The notes: generated by a model from the letters alone, not told the origin. A stretch of DNA of 64,000 bases from an uncultured Bacteroidales bacterium (GCA_902799555.1 CADCBB010000006.1:1-64000); one strand, 5' to 3'; counted from the first letter of the stretch, positions 18,764-28,202 are shown. Translations and numbers: made by a program.

Positions 18764-21700
18764 ATGAAAAATTTTAAACTGTGGAATGTGCTTTGTGGCT
18801 GGCTCGTTTTTGCTGTCGCAGCTGCAACGTACCTCCTTACGATGGAGCCCACCGCTTCCTTCTGGGACTGCGGTGAGTTCATCTCCAGCGCCTGGAAACT
18901 GGACGTTGGACACCCGCCCGGAGCACCTTTTTTCATGCTCATGGGGCATTTCTTTAGTCTGTTTGCGTCGGATACAGCGCATGTGGCCATGTGTGTCAAT
19001 GCCTTGTCTGCCCTCGCCAGTGCTTTCACCATCCTCTTCCTTTTCTGGACGATCACGGCCTTGGCGAAGAAACTTGTGCAACCCGACACAACATGGAAAG
19101 GCATCGCTCTGCTCGGCGCAGGAGCCGTAGGAGCACTCGCGTACACCTTCTCCGACACCTTCTGGTTCTCGGCGGTAGAAGGCGAGGTATATGCTTCCTC
19201 ATCGCTCTTCACAGCTGTCGTGTTCTGGCTCATTCTCAAATGGGATGAACAGGCAGACGAAGAGGGTAGTGACCGTTGGCTTATTGCGATTGCGTACCTC
19301 ATGGGTCTCTCGATCGGTGTCCACCTGCTGAACTTGCTGACCATCCCTGCAATCGGACTCGTTTATTACTTCCGTAAATACGAGTTCTCATGGAAAGGTC
19401 TCTTCTATGCGTTCCTCGCATCGTGTGCGGTACTGCTGGTGATCCTCTATGGTATCATCCCGGGCTATCCTACCGTGCTGGGCTGGTTTGAACTGTTGTT
19501 TGTCAACGGTTTCGGCTGTCCGTTCAATACGGGTCTCGCGGTTGCCATCGTGCTGACCGTAGCACTGCTTGTTTGGGCTATCTGGTACACCCGCAAACGT
19601 GAATGGCGTTGGGCGAACACAGCTGTTCTCATGGTAACGGTCATCCTGATCGGTTATAGTTCGTACGCTGCCCTCGTGATCCGTTCCAATGCGGATACGC
19701 CGATGGATCAGAACTCGCCGGATAACGTCTTCTCGCTCAAGTACTACCTCAACCGTGAGCAGTACGGCGATCGGCCTTTGTTCTACGGCCAGACCTACAA
19801 CGCGCCGGTTGAATTGCGCGTGGAAGGAAACATGTGTATCCCGGTAGAGAAAATCGGCCATGCACAGTACGCGCCGGCACCCAAAGTGGAAGGCGAGAAA
19901 GACCATTATGTCGTTACCGGTCATAAGACTTCCTACCAATACATGAAGCAGTTCTGCATGCTCTTCCCGCGTATGTATTCTTCGCAAGGAAGTCATGTCG
20001 GCGCTTACAAAGAGTGGGCGAATGTCAAAGGAAAACGCGTGCGTTACGAGTACTGCGGACAGCAGAAAACGGATTATTGTCCGACCTTCGGCGAGAACCT
20101 CCGTTTCTTCTTCCGTTACCAGGTTAACTTCATGTACTGGCGCTATTTCATGTGGAACTTCGTCGGCCGCCAAAACGACCTGCAGTCCTATGGCGATATT
20201 ACCAAAGGTAACTGGATCTCCGGTATTGATTTCATCGACAACGCTATGTTGGGTGATCAGTCGTTGCTGCCTACCGAACTCAAGGAGAATAAAGGTCATA
20301 ATGTCTATTATTTCCTGCCGCTCCTCCTCGGTATCATCGGTATCGTTTGGCAATGCGGCAAACGCGATAAAGACGGTAAAGCAGAGGGTTGGAAGAACTT
20401 CACATTGACCTTCCTCCTCTTCTTCCTTACCGGTCTTGCGATCGTCATTTACCTCAACCAGACGCCGTACCAGCCGCGTGAACGTGACTATGCGTACGCG
20501 GGTTCTTTCTATGCCTTCTGTATCTGGATCGGTCTTGGCGTACTGGCTATCATCGACTGGATCAATAACTATCTCAAGTCTGATTCCGGTAAGGCCTGCG
20601 TGGCTGTCTTGGCTTCGCTCCTCTGCCTTGGAGTTCCGGCTTTGATGGCCCAACAGAACTGGGATGACCACGATCGTAGCCAACGCTACTCTTGCCGCGA
20701 TTTCGGTGCTAACTATCTCAAGTCCTGCGAGACGCAAGCGATCCTATTCTCCAACGGAGACAACGACACCTTCCCGCTTTGGTACAACCAAGAGGTAGAA
20801 GAAGTAGGTACCGACCTCCGCGTCTGCAACCTCTCGTACCTGCAGACCGACTGGTATATCTCGCAGATGAAGCGTCCGTACTATGAGTCAGAGGCACTGC
20901 CGATCTCGTGGGAATATAAGGATTTCATGCCGGGTACCAACGAGATAGCGCGTGTCGATAACCGTCTCGGTCAACCCATCTCGGTCGAGAAAGCGTTCAA
21001 TTTCCTGCGTTCCGATGATCCGCGAACCAAGACCCGCGAAGGCGATAACTACATCCCGTCCGACCAACTCTACGTGGAGACACCGGAAGGCGAGCAGATC
21101 TTCTTCAAGAAAAAACGCATGTACACGCGTTCGGAAATGATGATCATGGAGATGCTCTCGACCAACAAGTGGCAGCGACCCATGTATTTCTGTGCAACCG
21201 TTGGTAATGATTATTACCTCGGTCTCGAGCCTTACATGGAGCTCACCGGTCTCGCATACCAAATCACGCCGACCCGTAGCCGCGATGGTCAACCGCGTGT
21301 GAACACGGAGAAGATGTACGAGAATATGATGCATCAATTCAAGTACGGCAACATGAATATCCCGGGTATCTATATCGACGAAAATCTCATGCGCATGTGC
21401 CGCACCCACCGAATGATGTTCGCCCAATTGGCAGAACAACTCATTCGTGAGAACCAACGCGACAAGGCACTTGAAGTCCTCGATTTTGCGGAAGAGCAAC
21501 TGCCCGGATTCAATATTCCGTACGATTATACCTCCGCTTCGATGGCTTCTATGTATTTCCTGCTCAAACAGGACGACAAAGCGCTTGCCATCATGGATGA
21601 GGTCGCTAAGACTTGTGTGGAATATATGCGTTTCTCGGCTTCGCTCGATCGTCGTCAGCGGGATGCAATCCGCTCTACCGTTGACCGCGAAGCAGCGATC

Positions 21701-21790
21701 CTTTCGTATGTCCTTCAGACCTGCGAACGAAACGGACAAACAGAGTTTGTAGATAAATATTACAGCGATTACGCTGCTTATGTACAATGA
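18764..21790 (+). CDS. DUF2723 / TMEM260-like protein O-mannosyltransferase (GT117)
   Basis: Large membrane protein of 1008 aa. The N-terminus has the signature TASFWDCGEFISSAWKLDVG (about residues 30-49) and HPPGAPFFML, with an acidic Asp-Cys-Gly-Glu site as in lipid-linked sugar transferases. About 12 hydrophobic segments are followed after residue 600 by a soluble helical, TPR-like region. In Bacteroidota these proteins are thought to glycosylate exported proteins. It overlaps the GTPase gene by 4 bp. The acceptor is unknown. Confidence 0.85.
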   Translation: MKNFKLWNVLCGWLVFAVAAATYLLTMEPTASFWDCGEFISSAWKLDVGHPPGAPFFMLMGHFFSLFASDTAHVAMCVNALSALASAFTILFLFWTITALAKKLVQPDTTWKGIALLGAGAVGALAYTFSDTFWFSAVEGEVYASSSLFTAVVFWLILKWDEQADEEGSDRWLIAIAYLMGLSIGVHLLNLLTIPAIGLVYYFRKYEFSWKGLFYAFLASCAVLLVILYGIIPGYPTVLGWFELLFVNGFGCPFNTGLAVAIVLTVALLVWAIWYTRKREWRWANTAVLMVTVILIGYSSYAALVIRSNADTPMDQNSPDNVFSLKYYLNREQYGDRPLFYGQTYNAPVELRVEGNMCIPVEKIGHAQYAPAPKVEGEKDHYVVTGHKTSYQYMKQFCMLFPRMYSSQGSHVGAYKEWANVKGKRVRYEYCGQQKTDYCPTFGENLRFFFRYQVNFMYWRYFMWNFVGRQNDLQSYGDITKGNWISGIDFIDNAMLGDQSLLPTELKENKGHNVYYFLPLLLGIIGIVWQCGKRDKDGKAEGWKNFTLTFLLFFLTGLAIVIYLNQTPYQPRERDYAYAGSFYAFCIWIGLGVLAIIDWINNYLKSDSGKACVAVLASLLCLGVPALMAQQNWDDHDRSQRYSCRDFGANYLKSCETQAILFSNGDNDTFPLWYNQEVEEVGTDLRVCNLSYLQTDWYISQMKRPYYESEALPISWEYKDFMPGTNEIARVDNRLGQPISVEKAFNFLRSDDPRTKTREGDNYIPSDQLYVETPEGEQIFFKKKRMYTRSEMMIMEMLSTNKWQRPMYFCATVGNDYYLGLEPYMELTGLAYQITPTRSRDGQPRVNTEKMYENMMHQFKYGNMNIPGIYIDENLMRMCRTHRMMFAQLAEQLIRENQRDKALEVLDFAEEQLPGFNIPYDYTSASMASMYFLLKQDDKALAIMDEVAKTCVEYMRFSASLDRRQRDAIRSTVDREAAILSYVLQTCERNGQTEFVDKYYSDYAAYVQ

Positions 21791-23019
21791 AAGAAATAAC
21801 TAAAATACCTGTCTTGCTGCTTACGGGCTATCTCGGAAGCGGCAAGACAACCCTTCTCAACCGCATCCTGACGAACCAGAAAGGCATTCGTTTTGCGGTT
21901 ATCGTCAACGACATCGGTGAAGTCAATATCGACGCCTCGCTCATCCAAAAGGGCGGGGTAGTATCCCAACAAGACGATTCACTCATCGCCCTTCAAAACG
22001 GTTGTATCTGTTGCTCGCTCAAGATGGATTTGATTCAACAACTCCATGACTTGGCGGCGCAGAAAGCTTACGACTATATCGTCATCGAGGCGTCCGGTAT
22101 TTGCGAACCTGCCCCTATCGCGCAGACACTCTGTTCTTATGCGCAGATGGTACCGCAATTCGCTACCGACGGCCTGCCTACGCTCGATTGTATCTGTGCC
22201 GTAGTGGACGCTCTCCGTATCCGCGATGAGTTCGACAAAGGCGATGCTTTGGCACACTATGTTCCTAAGGAAGAAGACCTTGCTGCACTCGTGATTGAAC
22301 AGATCGAGTTCTGCAATATTATTCTTTTAAATAAGGCCTCCGAAGTTAGCGAAGACGAACTTTCTCGCATCAAGTCTATTATTCGCGCTATACAACCTAC
22401 CGCCGAAATCATAGAGACAAACTACTGTGATGTGGATCTTGAGAAACTCCTCAACACCGGTCTTTTTGACTTCGACAAGGTCGCTACTTCCGCCAAATGG
22501 ATTCAGGAAATCGAAGACGCTCATCATCACCACGATGACGATGATGACGATGATGACGACGACGATCACGATGAGCATGATGATCACGATGAACATCATT
22601 CGCATCATTCCCATCATTCGCATCATTCCCACGAAGATCACGATCACCTCGCTGAATTTGGCATAGAGACTTACGTCTATTTCCAGCGTAAGCCCTTCGA
22701 CCTTGGCATGTTCGATGAGTTCGTCGCCCAGCATTGGCCGAAGAACGTGATCCGTTGCAAAGGCATGTGCTATTTTGCCGAAGAGTACGACATGTGCTAT
22801 CTCTTCGAACAAGCTGGTCGCCAGTTCAATATCCGCAAGGCCGGAGAATGGTTCGCTACCATGCCGAAAGAAGAACTCATGCAACTCATGGCAGATGATC
22901 CCCAACTGCGCAAAGACTGGGATCCGCAGTACGGTGACAGAATGCAAAAACTGGTCTTTATCGGTCAGCATCTTGACATCCCTGCCATCAAAGCCGCATT
23001 GGATAATTGCTTGCAATAA
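21787..23019 (+). CDS. COG0523 (CobW/ZNG1-like) metallochaperone GTPase
   Basis: G3E-family GTPase that delivers metals, often zinc, to target proteins. Walker A GYLGSGKT (residues 14-21), the metal-binding CxCC motif CICC (73-76) and a CobW C-terminal domain are present. Between the domains, about residues 245-290, lies a long Asp-then-His tract with 11 consecutive Asp and repeated HHS units, a probable metal reservoir. It overlaps the preceding gene by 4 bp and is 18 bp before the MalY-like gene. Confidence 0.9.
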   Translation: MKEITKIPVLLLTGYLGSGKTTLLNRILTNQKGIRFAVIVNDIGEVNIDASLIQKGGVVSQQDDSLIALQNGCICCSLKMDLIQQLHDLAAQKAYDYIVIEASGICEPAPIAQTLCSYAQMVPQFATDGLPTLDCICAVVDALRIRDEFDKGDALAHYVPKEEDLAALVIEQIEFCNIILLNKASEVSEDELSRIKSIIRAIQPTAEIIETNYCDVDLEKLLNTGLFDFDKVATSAKWIQEIEDAHHHHDDDDDDDDDDDHDEHDDHDEHHSHHSHHSHHSHEDHDHLAEFGIETYVYFQRKPFDLGMFDEFVAQHWPKNVIRCKGMCYFAEEYDMCYLFEQAGRQFNIRKAGEWFATMPKEELMQLMADDPQLRKDWDPQYGDRMQKLVFIGQHLDIPAIKAALDNCLQ

Positions 23020-23037
23020 AACTTTAAATCGAATACC

Positions 23038-24225
23038 ATGTTAGAATACATTAATCGAAAGAATTCCGACTGCTATAAGTGGGACTCGGAATGCGCAGAA
23101 GGATGTCTGCCTTTATGGATCGCAGACATGGATTTTAAGGCTGCGAAACCAATTCGTGAAGCCATGCAGCGTAGGCTCGATCATGGCGTATTCGGCTATT
23201 CCATCGTGCCGCAGGCCAACTACGACGCAGTAGCCTCGTGGTTCTCCCGTCGGCATGGATGGAACGGAATCAACCGCGACAACCTTCTCTATACAACCGC
23301 TGTCGTACCCGCCATCTCTGCCATCTTTGCAGCCTTGCAGTTACGCATGGCGGAGTATAGACGCAAAGCCGGTAAACCGACAGAGAATGAACCGCTTCGT
23401 GTCCTGACCTTCACTCCCGCCTACAACTACTTCTTCTCCTGTATCGAGAATATGGGCTGCGAACTCGTTCCTTCGCCTCTTGTGCTCGTCAACAACCGCT
23501 TCGAGATCAACTGGGCGGACGTCGAATCCAAAGCCAAAGAGGCGGACATCTTCTTGCTCTGCAACCCGCACAACCCGACCGGTCGTGTATGGAGTAGGGA
23601 GGAACTCGAACGGCTCGCTGCTATCATGCGCCGCGAACACTTGTTCGTGCTCTCCGATGAGATTCATTGCGAGTTCGCTTTCCCGGGCCATGCCTACACA
23701 CCTTTCGCGTCCATCGTTATCAACGATACCGATTTCTGTGTCTGCACCTCGGCCAGCAAAGCGTTTAACATCGCCGGTCTGCTCTGTGCCACTATTTTTG
23801 TGCCCAACAAAGAACTCTTTGCGCAGGTCAACCATGCCCTCGAGGTGCATGAAGTCAACGGACTCAACCCCTTCGGCTTGGTCGCTCAAGTAGCCGCGTA
23901 CAACGAGTCCGAAGCATGGCTTGATGAACTCAACGAACAGGTTTACAAGAACTTCTGCTACCTGCGCGATTTCCTCCATGCGGAGCTTCCAATGCTTCAG
24001 ATCCATGAGACCGAAGGCACTTACCTCGCATGGGTCAACATCAGCGCGCTACACATGTCCGCCGAGCAGTTCTGTCACGACTTGGCAAAAAAAGCGCACG
24101 TGCTCTTCAACCCATCCGAAATGTATGGCGCTGAGAACTACGTGCGTATTAACCTCGCGACTTCTCATGAGGTCCTTGCCGAAGCCCTGAATAGACTCAA
24201 AGAATATATTAACGGACTTTCCTGA
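23038..24225 (+). CDS. MalY/PatB-family PLP-dependent cystathionine beta-lyase
   Basis: Fold-type I PLP enzyme that cleaves C-S bonds of cystathionine or cysteine. LPLWIADMDF near residues 24-33, NPHNPTGRVW (about 179-188), SDEIHCEF and the PLP lysine K241 in SASKAFNIAGL are family hallmarks. Length 395 aa is typical. It could equally be an aminotransferase by old annotation. Its 3' end overlaps the methyltransferase gene on the other strand by 17 bp. Confidence 0.88.
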   Translation: MLEYINRKNSDCYKWDSECAEGCLPLWIADMDFKAAKPIREAMQRRLDHGVFGYSIVPQANYDAVASWFSRRHGWNGINRDNLLYTTAVVPAISAIFAALQLRMAEYRRKAGKPTENEPLRVLTFTPAYNYFFSCIENMGCELVPSPLVLVNNRFEINWADVESKAKEADIFLLCNPHNPTGRVWSREELERLAAIMRREHLFVLSDEIHCEFAFPGHAYTPFASIVINDTDFCVCTSASKAFNIAGLLCATIFVPNKELFAQVNHALEVHEVNGLNPFGLVAQVAAYNESEAWLDELNEQVYKNFCYLRDFLHAELPMLQIHETEGTYLAWVNISALHMSAEQFCHDLAKKAHVLFNPSEMYGAENYVRINLATSHEVLAEALNRLKEYINGLS

Positions 24226-24838
24226 TGATGGTTAAACCATCTCTCAACGGGAGGATGACTTGCTCAAAGCGGTCGTCCTCTTTTAGTTTGTCATTAAAGG
24301 CCCTCAAACCCAAGGTCTGTTTGTCTTTATCGTACGCCGGATCGACCACATGTCCGTCCCAAAGCGTGTTGTCCGCCAAGATAAACCCGCCTACCGGCAC
24401 CAACGGATACACCGCCTCAAGATACGCACAATACTCCCTCTTATCTGCATCCATAAACACCAGGTCAAAAGGACCTTCCAATTTTTCAATCTCCAATATA
24501 CAATCTCCAATACGCAATTCGATTCGGTCGCCAAGTGGTGAACGAGCGAAATTGCGTCTAATCGTCTCTTCCAACTCATCGTTATGCTCGATCGTCACCA
24601 ACTTCCCGCCTTCTGCCAAGCCTTCCGCCAGGCACAACGCACTATACCCCGTGAATGTCCCGAGTTCCAAAATCCGTTTCGGACGAATCATCCAACTCAT
24701 CATACTCAGCACACGTCCCTGCACGTGTCCGCTTAACATATGCGGGTTCAGCACATGCACATGCGTGTCACGGGTAATGGCGTTCAAAACCTCATTTTCA
24801 GGCGTCGAATGACTCGAAATATACTCTTCAAGTGTCAT
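24209..24838 (-). CDS. Class I SAM-dependent O-methyltransferase (COMT-like)
   Basis: The 209-aa protein fits the bacterial O-methyltransferase family 3: motif I ELGTFTGYSALCLAEGL (the SAM site), the acidic IEHND, FDLVFMDADKREY with the metal Asp, and ILADNTLWDG. The start was placed at the ATG at 24838 because the promoter at 24887-24917 excludes the longer frame. Residues around RIGDCILEIE are encoded by a CAATNNN heptamer array. Confidence 0.9.
   Translation of the reverse strand: MTLEEYISSHSTPENEVLNAITRDTHVHVLNPHMLSGHVQGRVLSMMSWMIRPKRILELGTFTGYSALCLAEGLAEGGKLVTIEHNDELEETIRRNFARSPLGDRIELRIGDCILEIEKLEGPFDLVFMDADKREYCAYLEAVYPLVPVGGFILADNTLWDGHVVDPAYDKDKQTLGLRAFNDKLKEDDRFEQVILPLRDGLTIIRKVR
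24487..24519. repeat. CAATNNN heptamer array inside a gene
   Basis: CAAT recurs at 24487, 24494, 24501, 24508 and 24515, exactly every 7 bp, with one more at 24479. It lies within the methyltransferase frame. The protein keeps the expected length here, so the array was fitted into an existing segment. Confidence 0.7.
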
Positions 24839-24886
24839 ATTGTTACGAAATAATCGTTTGAACCATGTGAAATAAGAAATTTGCGA

Positions 24887-24934
24887 CAAAAGTACAAAAA
24901 AATTTGCACATGTCAAAAAAAAACTGTAATTTTG
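24887..24934. promoter_or_regulatory. Interlocked divergent promoter pair, 48 bp
   Basis: Leftward: -7 CAAAAGTA (24887-24894 on the plus strand) with -33 CAAA at 24914-24917. Rightward: -33 TTTG at 24903-24906 with -7 TAATTTTG at 24927-24934. The two -33 boxes cross each other, so the methyltransferase and Lrp genes must compete for RNA polymerase. The same 48-bp arrangement is at 36011-36058 and 45510-45557. Confidence 0.8.
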
Positions 24935-24963
24935 CAGCAAAATTTAAGCATTTTATTACAATA

Positions 24964-25425
24964 ATGGAAAAAATTGACGAGTTAGACCGCAAAATTCTTA
25001 AGATTATTACCAAGAGTGCACGTATTCCGTTCAAAGATGTTGCGGAGAAATGTAGTGTCAGCCGCGCCGCCGTTCACCAACGCGTTCAGAAGATGTTTGA
25101 CAACGGCGTCATCACCGGATCCAGCTATCTGGTACAACCCAAATCGCTGGGATATGAACTCTGCGTGTATATCGGAATCTCGCTCGAGAAAGCGTCCATG
25201 TACAACAAAGTGATCGCTGAATTGCAGCAGATACCTGAAGTGGTTGAGGCCCAATATACGCTCGGTGCTTTCGGACTCCTTATTAAAGTGTACGCGCGTG
25301 ATAATGAGCATTTACTCCAACTGCTTAACACAAAGATCCAGGAGATCCCGGGAGTTGCCAATACAACCACTCTTACGGCCCTTGCACAACCGATCTATCG
25401 TCAATTACCTATTGAAACAGAATGA
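24964..25425 (+). CDS. Lrp/AsnC-family transcriptional regulator
   Basis: The 153-aa regulator has an N-terminal winged HTH (residues 4-55, starting IDELDRKILKIITKSARIPF) and a C-terminal RAM/ligand domain (about 65-145). The ATG at 24964 is used because an upstream in-frame Met would start inside the promoter. Family members sense amino acids and usually control themselves and a divergent neighbour, here the O-methyltransferase. trpS follows by 3 bp and may be cotranscribed. Confidence 0.93.
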   Translation: MEKIDELDRKILKIITKSARIPFKDVAEKCSVSRAAVHQRVQKMFDNGVITGSSYLVQPKSLGYELCVYIGISLEKASMYNKVIAELQQIPEVVEAQYTLGAFGLLIKVYARDNEHLLQLLNTKIQEIPGVANTTTLTALAQPIYRQLPIETE

Positions 25426-25428
25426 TTT

Positions 25429-26418
25429 ATGGAGAGAGTAATTAGTGGAATTCGCCCAACGGGCAACTTACATTTAGGTAACTATTTTGGTGCGGTCAAG
25501 TCCTTCGTGAAGATGCAGGACGAATACGATTGTATGTTCTTCATCGCCGATTGGCACTCGCTGACCACGCACCCGACGCCGGAAAACATACGCAATTCGG
25601 TCAAGACCATCCTGTCTGAATACCTCGCTTGTGGCATCGATCCGGAGAAAGCACCGATATACGTACAATCGGACGTCAAACAGGTACTCGAACTCTATCT
25701 GTACCTCAATATGAACGCCTATCTGGGCGAACTCGAGCGCGTCACTTCCTTCAAGGAGAAAGTGCGCAAACAGCCCGATAACGTCAACGCCGGTTTGCTC
25801 ACTTATCCCTGTCTCATGGCTGCCGATATCTTGATGCACAAGGCAGACAAAGTGCCCGTAGGAAAGGACCAGGAACAGAACATGGAAATGGCGCGTCTTT
25901 TCGCCCGTAGATTCAATAGAATCTATAATGTCGAGTACTTCAAAGAACCCGCCTCCTTCCATTTCGCCGACAAGGCTGTCAAAGTGCCCGGTCTCGATGG
26001 TACCGGTAAGATGGGTAAATCCGAAGGAAACTGCCTCTATCTCTGCGATGACGAGAAAACCGTCACCAAGAAGATCATGCGGGCCGTTACCGATCAGGGA
26101 CCGACCCAACTCAACCAAGAAAAACCCGAGGTCATCCGGAACCTCTTCTTGCTCTGCGAATTGCTCTGCGGCAAAGAGGCTGCGGATTATTACAACGACC
26201 TCTACAACAACATGCAGATCCGTTATGGCGATATGAAAAAACAGATGGCGGCAGATGCCAACAAACTCCTCACGCCGATCCGCGAGAAGATCTTGGCATT
26301 TTCGTCCGATGACGCGCTCCTCGATCGTATCATGCGCCAAGGAGCCGAAGCCGCCTCTGCCCGTGCCGAAAAAACGATTGAAGAAGTCCGTGAGATCATT
26401 GGTTTCAGAAAGATTTGA
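25429..26418 (+). CDS. trpS: Tryptophanyl-tRNA synthetase
   Basis: Class I synthetase charging tRNA-Trp. The HIGH-type motif is in GIRPTGNLHLGNYFGAV (residues 6-22) and the KMSKS-type motif is KMGKSEGN (about 195-202). Length 329 aa is typical. The stop TGA overlaps the TTG start of the next gene. Confidence 0.96.
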   Translation: MERVISGIRPTGNLHLGNYFGAVKSFVKMQDEYDCMFFIADWHSLTTHPTPENIRNSVKTILSEYLACGIDPEKAPIYVQSDVKQVLELYLYLNMNAYLGELERVTSFKEKVRKQPDNVNAGLLTYPCLMAADILMHKADKVPVGKDQEQNMEMARLFARRFNRIYNVEYFKEPASFHFADKAVKVPGLDGTGKMGKSEGNCLYLCDDEKTVTKKIMRAVTDQGPTQLNQEKPEVIRNLFLLCELLCGKEAADYYNDLYNNMQIRYGDMKKQMAADANKLLTPIREKILAFSSDDALLDRIMRQGAEAASARAEKTIEEVREIIGFRKI

Positions 26419-26624
26419 AAAAGCTCATTTACATAGGAATTTTGGCGGTCTTGTGTGGCTCTTGTGCCTCGCAAGCGCCCCTTGATGATGCCTATTACTG
26501 GCCGGACAAAAAAGCAGCTTCCTTGGAATCTTCTTCGTCTGCTTCTCAGGACAAACGTCCTGAGTCCTCTATCGAGTATCTCAACATTCAAGACACCACC
26601 GTAACAATCCGTATCAATCGATGA
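26415..26624 (+). CDS. Small predicted lipoprotein, 69 aa
   Basis: A TTG start overlaps the trpS stop. The N-terminus is a lipoprotein signal: KKLIYIGILAVLCGSC, with the lipobox Cys at residue 16. The rest is Ser/Asp-rich and hydrophilic with no recognised domain. The ATG of the next gene overlaps its end by 4 bp, so it is translationally coupled to the outer-membrane protein and could be its partner. Confidence 0.65.
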   Translation: MKKLIYIGILAVLCGSCASQAPLDDAYYWPDKKAASLESSSSASQDKRPESSIEYLNIQDTTVTIRINR

Positions 26625-27919
26625 AACGTCTCGCCTACATATTGACTATCATAGGTTTAGCTCTCGGCGTTAACTCGCCGAGCCAAGCGCAGGACTACTT
26701 CCGTCTCGGTGAACGAACCATCAACGGTACGGCGCGTTATGTAGGTATGTCGGGTGCCATGTCGGCGATCGGAGGCGACCCCTCTTCCGCACACGACAAC
26801 CCCGCCGGACTTGGACTCTATCGTCGTTCGGAAGTAACCCTTTCCTTCGATCAAACGATGGATTTTACCTGGCAAAATGGCGACGATAAAAACCGCCAAA
26901 AAGACTTCCTTTTTTCGGTCCCGCAAGCCTCGATCGTATTCAGTCTCCCGCAGAACAATAAGTTCCAATTCTCCTATCGTCGTTTGCATTCGTATAGGCG
27001 AACAATGTATGGAGCAGGGAAGGATGGGTATTCGCTAGGTGCAGTCCTCAATACATTGGATGTCAATTGGGATATCGCATTCTGTACCGGCAACCCCAAC
27101 AGAGCACATGACTTGAAGCTCTACGAGGCCGGTATGGTCAATGAATACGCCTTCAATTGGGCGATCAATATCTCCGATTCATGGTACGTCGGCGCAGGAC
27201 TTCAAGTTCAGTCTTATAACCTCTCCGCAGATGCCATCTATCAGGAAGATTTTGCCGGAGGCAGGTATAATCAGAATAAGACCACTTTGTTCTATTCCGG
27301 CGTCAGCACCTCGCTCTCGGCGGGACTTATCTATCGTCCCTTTGAATGGCTTCGTTTGGGCGTCGGACTCCAGACACCAAGCCTCGGAGCAATGAGTATC
27401 TCCTCCACAGGTGAACTCGCTTCTATGACGGACTCCCTGCGCTTCTCTTATGCGCCGGACCAAACATACACGGAGCGTAGTGTGATCACGCAACCGCTTC
27501 ATCTCTCCTCTTCGGTGGCTTTCCAGATAGGCGCATATGGCATGGTTGCTTTGCAACACGATTACTACCATCAACCCAAGGAAACCGACCAACACTCCCT
27601 CCGTTTGGGCCTTGAAGTTATTCCCGTCTTGGGTTTTTATATCAATGCCGGCTATGCTTGCGAGAGTACCTTCAAACAAGATCGGATAGTAGCCATCGAT
27701 CCGACTTTTAACCGCCAGGACACTTATTTCCAAATGCCGCAAATAGCCCATTATGGCTCGTTGGCACTTGGCTATCGAGGCAAATATTTCATAGCCCAAG
27801 TGGCTTACCAATACAGAAGACAACAACTCAACCTCTATGCCCATGAGTTCGTCGCACCCTACAACATCTGCGCCGACACCCACCGCATCGTCTTTACAAT
27901 CGGCTGGCATAGATACTAA
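26621..27919 (+). CDS. Outer-membrane beta-barrel protein, OmpP1/FadL-like
   Basis: A cleavable signal peptide (residues 1-23, ending SQAQ) is followed by a 410-residue beta-rich protein. The early segment with GGDPSSAHDNPAGLGLY (about residues 51-67) is typical of the N-terminal hatch of FadL/OmpP1-like channels in Bacteroidota. FadL channels import hydrophobic compounds; here the substrate is unknown. It ends a compact run Lrp-trpS-lipoprotein-barrel. Confidence 0.75.
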   Translation: MKRLAYILTIIGLALGVNSPSQAQDYFRLGERTINGTARYVGMSGAMSAIGGDPSSAHDNPAGLGLYRRSEVTLSFDQTMDFTWQNGDDKNRQKDFLFSVPQASIVFSLPQNNKFQFSYRRLHSYRRTMYGAGKDGYSLGAVLNTLDVNWDIAFCTGNPNRAHDLKLYEAGMVNEYAFNWAINISDSWYVGAGLQVQSYNLSADAIYQEDFAGGRYNQNKTTLFYSGVSTSLSAGLIYRPFEWLRLGVGLQTPSLGAMSISSTGELASMTDSLRFSYAPDQTYTERSVITQPLHLSSSVAFQIGAYGMVALQHDYYHQPKETDQHSLRLGLEVIPVLGFYINAGYACESTFKQDRIVAIDPTFNRQDTYFQMPQIAHYGSLALGYRGKYFIAQVAYQYRRQQLNLYAHEFVAPYNICADTHRIVFTIGWHRY

Positions 27920-27924
27920 ATTTT

Positions 27925-27952
27925 ACATTGTGAATTGTACATTGTAAATTGA
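27925..27952. repeat. Heptamer array, ACATTGT/AAATTGA type
   Basis: Four 7-bp units (ACATTGT, GAATTGT, ACATTGT, AAATTGA) follow the stop codon of the barrel protein by 5 bp. Confidence 0.7.
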
Positions 27953-28202
27953 AATACGGCGTTCCGCATAACGTAATAGGAACCGGAAAACTCAACAATT
28001 AAACAACGAACCGAGTGCAAATGCTTCACTAATGGCGTGCCGATACTCGCCAGCCATGACCCTCGAAAGAGGCGAGCGGATTGAGGTGGTCGGATTACAG
28101 AGGAAAAAGCAGGCCTCAAATCCTATTCTTAAGAAGTTTTCTCGAGTAAAAAAGTTATGCGGACGCTTTTTTCATGCCCGTTAGTCTCTTTCGTCTATTA
28201 TC
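27953..28202. other. Gene-free stretch with RNA-like hairpins, unassigned
   Basis: No convincing gene is seen. A CCTC-GAAA-GAGG hairpin with a GNRA tetraloop lies at about 28067-28078 inside a competing CTCGCC/GGCGAG pairing. GC content and structure differ from the AT-rich spacers elsewhere. A 67-codon minus-strand frame (27916-28119) covers much of it but lacks coding character. It could be a non-coding RNA or a decayed element. Confidence 0.3.

Noticed and set aside
19388-20737. 449-codon open frame on the minus strand inside the DUF2723 gene
   Set aside because: It lies wholly opposite a gene with clear family motifs, has no promoter and a low-complexity charged product. It is a codon-bias shadow.
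22522-22650. Poly-Asp/His tract in the GTPase gene considered as an assembly artefact
   Set aside because: Codons vary within the tract, the frame continues into a normal CobW C-terminal domain, and such tracts are known in COG0523 proteins.
24841-24940. Longer N-terminus for the O-methyltransferase (start at 24940)
   Set aside because: The extra residues would be encoded across the promoter at 24887-24917 and do not resemble the family.
27916-28119. 67-codon minus-strand frame after the barrel protein
   Set aside because: It overlaps the heptamer array and structured DNA, has no promoter and no recognisable domain. Treated as non-coding.
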